A stretch of DNA of 7,729 nt from Nitrospirae bacterium RIFCSPLOW2_12_42_9 (GTDB taxonomy: Bacteria; Nitrospirota; 9FT-COMBO-42-15; HDB-SIOI813): contig MHER01000027.1 of NCBI GenBank assembly GCA_001805205.1, forward strand, positions 1-7,729. The letters run 5' to 3'. The notes beneath the pieces are model-generated. The model saw nothing but the letters and a program-made list of their open reading frames with translations. It was not told the DNA's origin and did not search any database. This document shows, piece after piece, positions 7,082-7,729 of this stretch. The translations under genes and the position numbers were made by a program. How positions within the stretch are numbered: the stretch's first letter is position 1; the number at the start of each line of letters is the position of its first letter.

Positions 7082-7729
7082 CTATTCCTCTCCTGTCTCT
7101 ACCCCTTCCTCTTTTGACTTTGGTTTCTTTTCCTTCTTCGGTTGCCGCCGTGCGATGAGATCACCTAAAACCGTTGGTATTTGGTTGTTGAGGATTGTAT
7201 ATGCATTTTGCACATCGGGAAGACTATTAATAAAAGAATCAACATCTACTTGTTGGATAGTTTGCTGTACATTCTGGAGCTGGAGCATGTTATAAACACT
7301 TATATCTTCCCTGTCAGATAACTTATAGTTTATAATTTGGGTCTCAACCCTCCCCCACTCAACGCTTCTTGCCCCGATTCTCGTCAGTCTTTTTATATTG
7401 TCTGCAATAATTGCTGCCATCACCGTTGTCGGGTCCTTTATAGTAACCACACCTTTAAAAACAGTTTCCTTAGGAACGGTGAGAATGGTCATTAAGGCCT
7501 GACCAGTCATAAGGTCTTTCTCCCCTACTGCATTTTGGGTGTAGTTCTGAATCCCTTCAACCTTTTCTGTTGAGATGAAGGTCTCTCCAAGGACACGGGA
7601 GAGAATGTTATACTGAACGTTGCTGGAACTCGTTTCACCAGTTCCTCCAAAGAGCAGGCAAGACGGGCAATTAAGACAGAGGTCATCTTTAAGGGCGCAA
7701 TCAGGCTGAATACCGAAACCTCTTTGTTT
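7082..7729 (-). CDS. csc2: Csc2 (Cas7 of type I-D), C-terminal part
   Basis: Csc2 is the Cas7-group subunit that polymerises along the crRNA spacer to form the effector backbone. The frame is open to the right edge, so 215 residues of the C-terminal part are visible and the N-terminus is beyond the window. The first visible residues include a cysteine cluster, CALKDDLCLNCPSCLLFGG, consistent with the zinc-binding insert known in Csc2. After it come FISTEKVEGIQNYTQNAVGE and the strand FKGVVTIKDPT, followed by the helix with RIGARSVEWGRVETQI. The final 22 residues are Lys/Glu-rich and probably disordered. The ATG at 7510 is internal and is not the gene start. The stop abuts the csc1 ATG. Confidence 0.94.
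   Translation of the reverse strand, partial: KQRGFGIQPDCALKDDLCLNCPSCLLFGGTGETSSSNVQYNILSRVLGETFISTEKVEGIQNYTQNAVGEKDLMTGQALMTILTVPKETVFKGVVTIKDPTTVMAAIIADNIKRLTRIGARSVEWGRVETQIINYKLSDREDISVYNMLQLQNVQQTIQQVDVDSFINSLPDVQNAYTILNNQIPTVLGDLIARRQPKKEKKPKSKEEGVETGEE

Noticed and set aside
7082..7510. A separate 142-aa gene starting at the ATG at 7510
   Set aside because: The frame is open all the way to 7729 and the upstream part contains the cysteine cluster expected in Csc2, so the ATG is internal.

Overview
This 7.7-kb window is most of a bacterial type I-D CRISPR-Cas locus. Every gene reads on the minus strand, so transcription runs from the right edge to the left. The subtype call rests on the Csc2 (Cas7) and Csc1 (Cas5) pair at the right end. 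The large subunit and helicase genes of a I-D system (cas10d, cas3) are not visible and would be expected beyond base 7729. Base composition is moderate to AT-rich by eye. Good Shine-Dalgarno sequences and one sigma70-like promoter point to a bacterium, but I cannot name the lineage from sequence alone.

Order in the direction of transcription: csc2 (3' part only), csc1 with a long helical C-terminal extension, an unrecognised 149-aa winged-helix-like protein that starts inside csc1, a winged-helix plus nucleotidyltransferase protein, cas6 (Cas6b-like), a DUF1016/YhcG-type PDDEXK nuclease gene, a 55-bp remnant of a second cas6 3' end, a 75-82-aa small protein and its AbiEii-like nucleotidyltransferase partner, then cas1, cas2, cas4, and a leader-like 174-bp stretch. 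The window ends in what looks like the first, leader-proximal CRISPR repeat (bases 1-35). The rest of the array would lie to the left.

The core genes form a complete path. Cas1, Cas2 and Cas4 acquire and trim spacers, Cas6 cuts pre-crRNA in the repeat, and Csc1 and Csc2 build the crRNA-binding backbone of the effector. What is unusual is the cargo between the effector and adaptation modules: two unrelated nucleotidyltransferase genes, a DUF1016 nuclease, two small or unrecognised proteins, a candidate leaderless promoter and a 15-bp palindrome. The DUF1016 gene lies exactly between two near-identical copies of the segment encoding the Cas6 glycine-rich loop, which suggests that it entered by recombination at the cas6 3' end.
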